NCBI GenBank assembly: GCA_015486905.1
Contig: WFQV01000462.1
Location: 1-7,050, forward strand
From: Melioribacteraceae bacterium
GTDB lineage: Bacteria > Bacteroidota > Ignavibacteria > Ignavibacteriales > Melioribacteraceae
Direction of reading: 5' to 3'
DNA: 7,050 nucleotides
A program made the position numbers and the translations under genes. This document shows, one piece after another, positions 5,328-7,050 of the stretch. The number at the start of each line of letters is the position of its first letter. Position 1 is the first letter of the stretch. Below the pieces are notes generated by a model. It did no database searches, was not told where the DNA came from, and worked only from the letters and a program-made list of their open reading frames with translations.

Positions 5328-6488
5328 ATGAATAATGAATTAGCATATTGGGTTACATTGGCTCACTTGCCCAAAATAAAAACAAGAGTAAAAAATGAAA
5401 TAATTGTTCGCTTATTTGAACAAGGCAAAACAATAATTGATTTCTTTAATTTTACCGAAAATGAATGGAAAAATAAGTTTGACCTATCAGCAATAGATAT
5501 TTCCATTATTAAATCAAGCATTGCCGACCTTCCGAATAATTCTTTTCTTGTAGAGAGTTTGTTGGAACAAGGTTATAAGATTTTAACAATCACGTCACAT
5601 GAATATTCCCCTGTATTAAAAAAGAACCTTGGAAGGTCTTATGCACCCCCGGTTTTATATACGAAAGGAAACCTTCAATTACTCAAAGAAGATTCTATTG
5701 CAATTGTTGGTTCCAGGAAAGCAAATGAAACATCTCTTGTATTTACTGATAATATTGCAAAAAATGCTTCAGTAAATTACAAAGTGGTTGTAAGCGGATT
5801 TGCAAAAGGAGTTGATAAACAAGCTCTTGATTCTGCTTTAAAATATAAAGGTCATAGTATTATTGTATTACCGCAGGGTATTACCACTTTTAAGTCTGGA
5901 TTTAAAAAATATTACAAACAGATAATTGAAGGGGATGTTTTGGTGTTAAGTACATTTCATCCCAAAGCTATCTGGAGTGTTCAATTGGCAATGGCCAGAA
6001 ATCCAATTATTTATGGATTAGCTAAGGAAATCTATGTCGCAGAATCGAGTAAAAAAGGAGGAACCTGGTCCGGTGTTATTGATGGGTTGCGTAAAAAAAG
6101 GATAATTTATGTACGGAAACCGAATTTAAATGAAAATAACGCAAATAATTTACTCATTCAAAAAGGGGCAAAACCAGTTGATATTTACGGAAATATTATT
6201 GAGCATCAGACAATCAATGAAGAAAGCAAAAGTATAGTGAGTGAAACAGACTTAAACTATAATGAAATTGAAAACAAAATATTAGATTTATTAAAAAAAG
6301 GTGTTTATTCTTCAAAAGACATAGTTAAAAAATTAAGAATTGAATGGAGTCCAAGAAAAGTAACAAACTTTTTAAAAAACCAAAAAGATATAATTAAAAT
6401 TTATAAAAAACCTTTGAGGTTTACACATAATAGCAGACAAACAAATGAAGAACAAGCAAGTTTGTTTGATTTTAATAAGAATGAATAA
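5328..6488 (+). CDS. DprA/Smf-family protein with clamp-binding tail
   Basis: 386 residues. The N-terminal helical region (about 1-75) opens with AYWVTLAHL as in DprA proteins, followed by the pre-Rossmann stretch ending PPVLYTKGN (107-115). The Rossmann (LOG-like) fold carries IAIVGSRKANETS (about 124-136), VVSGFAKGVD (154-163), MARNPIIYGLA (222-232) and VAESSKKGGTWSG (237-249). A winged helix follows at about 309-365. DprA normally binds ssDNA and loads RecA during transformation. Here the usual histidine of GID-AAH-AL is replaced (GVDKQALDSAL) and the YP motifs are altered, so this is a divergent paralogue rather than the housekeeping copy. The last residues read QASLFDF (376-382), a good match to the beta sliding clamp-binding motif. 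It lies 11 bases after the RecQ-PRTase gene with a coupled ribosome site. By analogy to ShosA it may sense DNA or restrain the PRTase. Family assignment is firm; role is inferred. Confidence 0.92.
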   Translation: MNNELAYWVTLAHLPKIKTRVKNEIIVRLFEQGKTIIDFFNFTENEWKNKFDLSAIDISIIKSSIADLPNNSFLVESLLEQGYKILTITSHEYSPVLKKNLGRSYAPPVLYTKGNLQLLKEDSIAIVGSRKANETSLVFTDNIAKNASVNYKVVVSGFAKGVDKQALDSALKYKGHSIIVLPQGITTFKSGFKKYYKQIIEGDVLVLSTFHPKAIWSVQLAMARNPIIYGLAKEIYVAESSKKGGTWSGVIDGLRKKRIIYVRKPNLNENNANNLLIQKGAKPVDIYGNIIEHQTINEESKSIVSETDLNYNEIENKILDLLKKGVYSSKDIVKKLRIEWSPRKVTNFLKNQKDIIKIYKKPLRFTHNSRQTNEEQASLFDFNKNE

Positions 6489-6573
6489 ATATAGTACGGT
6501 GGTTAACATTATAGTGAATAGCGCCCTGTCAGGATGTTACGGCACAATATACTAAACCGTTAGTAGCAAGTTT

Positions 6574-6675
6574 ATGATGGAGTTAATAGGACAACTAAAT
6601 AAACGTTTAAAAAAAAGACCTAATATTTATAATATAGAGCTGCTTGAAAAGTTTTATAAACTTCTCGACAACTAA
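6574..6675 (+). CDS. Small hypothetical ORF or gene fragment, 33 residues
   Basis: A short frame opens with tandem ATG codons (6574, 6577) and encodes a lysine- and leucine-rich, probably helical peptide (MELIGQLNKRLKKRP, then IELLEKFYKLLDN) before TAA at 6673. No clear ribosome binding site is seen. The same frame continues to look protein-like after the stop (EIFFVNPDKC, a second stop at 6706, then DPLENLIFNAKVLMKG), which suggests it is the first piece of a decayed gene rather than a complete small protein. I do not recognise the family. It could be a small accessory gene of the operon, but nothing supports that beyond position. Confidence 0.25.
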   Translation: MMELIGQLNKRLKKRPNIYNIELLEKFYKLLDN

Positions 6676-6708
6676 GAAATTTTCTTTGTAAATCCTGATA
6701 AGTGCTAA

Positions 6709-6877
6709 GACCCTCTTGAAAATCTAATCTTTAATGCAAAAGTTTTAATGAAGGGCAAGCCATTTAAAAATCCAGTTAAAAAATACATTTTTGCTCAATG
6801 CTGGAGCTTGTATCGGTCTCCTTCTTTCGGGCGGTGCTCTGTTGTATTACAAGAAACAAGGAAAAAGTTCAAAGTAA
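6709..6877 (+). pseudogene. Probable frameshifted gene remnant
   Basis: Two frames read as protein in succession. DPLENLIFNAKVL and KNPVKKYIF come from the frame used at 6709-6790. Then, after a shift near the T-run at 6788-6792, LLNAGACIGLLLSGGALL and YYKKQGKSSK come from the next frame, ending at TAA 6875. The second part looks like real coding sequence (glycine- and leucine-rich, hydrophobic, then basic). The joined text is faintly like the ENA-I-VL-G / VLLNAGA segment near the end of anthranilate phosphoribosyltransferase, but it could equally be a short membrane helix. The identity is not secure. What I can support is coding-like sequence broken by a frame change. Confidence 0.25.
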
Positions 6878-7050
6878 AAAGTGAAAAGTTAATGATAGTA
6901 TTTTGTGGTTTTTGTTTTGGAATGTTTTTTTCATTTTTAACCTCAACTATGTTAAATTGAAAGAAAGAGGTTTTTTTATTGTTTCTGTATTATCCCTCTT
7001 TTTTCTTTGAGTTAAAAATAAATTTAATATTATTTCAGACTGTAATATAA

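Larger units (their letters stand above)
6489..7050. other. Downstream non-coding region with decayed fragments
   Basis: No convincing intact gene follows the operon. I see no terminator directly after the DprA-like stop. Two coding-like fragments are listed separately (6574-6675 and about 6709-6877). From 6860 the DNA becomes low-complexity (AAAGTTCAAAGTAAAAAGTG), a kind of AT-rich intergenic sequence frequent in Bacteroidota-like genomes. At 6960-7008, AAGAGG and CCTCTT can pair weakly across a long loop, but this is mostly a purine run facing a pyrimidine run, so I do not call a terminator. Confidence 0.6.

Noticed and set aside
6748..6960. 70-codon frame on the plus strand
   Set aside because: It starts inside a decayed stretch, switches character halfway, and its second half comes from low-complexity AAAGTTCAAAG and T-rich DNA. 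A neighbouring frame looks more like coding sequence at 6791-6877.
6960..7008. Terminator from AAGAGG and CCTCTT
   Set aside because: The arms are short, the loop is over 20 bases, and pairing is a purine run against a pyrimidine run with no T-tract in the right place.
1..7050. CRISPR array, tRNA, rRNA or retron-type non-coding RNA
   Set aside because: No regularly spaced direct repeats, no cloverleaf or rRNA-like segments and no reverse transcriptase were found on either strand.

Overview
The window looks like a chromosomal segment from a bacterium of the FCB group, most likely an Ignavibacteria/Calditrichota-type lineage or a related metagenomic lineage. The main evidence is the secreted protein at 959-2578, which ends in a type IX secretion (T9SS type A) sorting domain of the 'NYPNPFNP' kind common in those lineages. 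AT-rich spacers and many short hairpins in non-coding DNA fit this. The phylum assignment is inference.

Layout. Positions 1-946 hold no gene I can support. They contain several small hairpin repeats, four of which have a TT or TC centre (REP-like). Positions 959-2578 encode an exported clan GH-A-like glycoside hydrolase with a T9SS tail, closed by a strong intrinsic terminator at 2620-2657. Positions 2658-3279 are a decayed spacer with a short direct repeat, a palindrome and a broken coding remnant (about 2879-3119). Positions 3280-5316 and 5328-6488 form a tight two-gene operon. Positions 6489-7050 are again non-coding or decayed.

The operon is the centre of interest. Gene 1 is a RecQ-family helicase fused at its C-terminus to a ComF-type phosphoribosyltransferase (PRTase) with an intact PRPP-binding loop. 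Its canonical RecQ zinc site is largely lost and there is no HRDC domain. Gene 2 is a DprA/Smf-family protein (N-terminal helical region, Rossmann fold, C-terminal winged helix) ending in QASLF-DF, which matches the beta sliding clamp-binding motif. A PRTase paired with a DprA homologue is the composition of the ShosTA toxin-antitoxin/anti-phage system (ShosT PRTase, ShosA DprA-like). Here the PRTase is fused to a helicase and the DprA partner appears able to dock on the replication clamp. My reading is a fork- or DNA-end-surveilling defence module: the RecQ part engages abnormal DNA, the PRTase is the candidate effector on PRPP or nucleotide pools, and the DprA-like protein is the candidate sensor or restraint. 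The architecture is read directly from the sequence; the defence role is inference.

The operon is visibly more AT-rich than the glycoside hydrolase gene and lies between decayed gene remnants, which fits acquisition by horizontal transfer at a turnover-prone locus. No transposase, integrase, tRNA or CRISPR array is present in the window.
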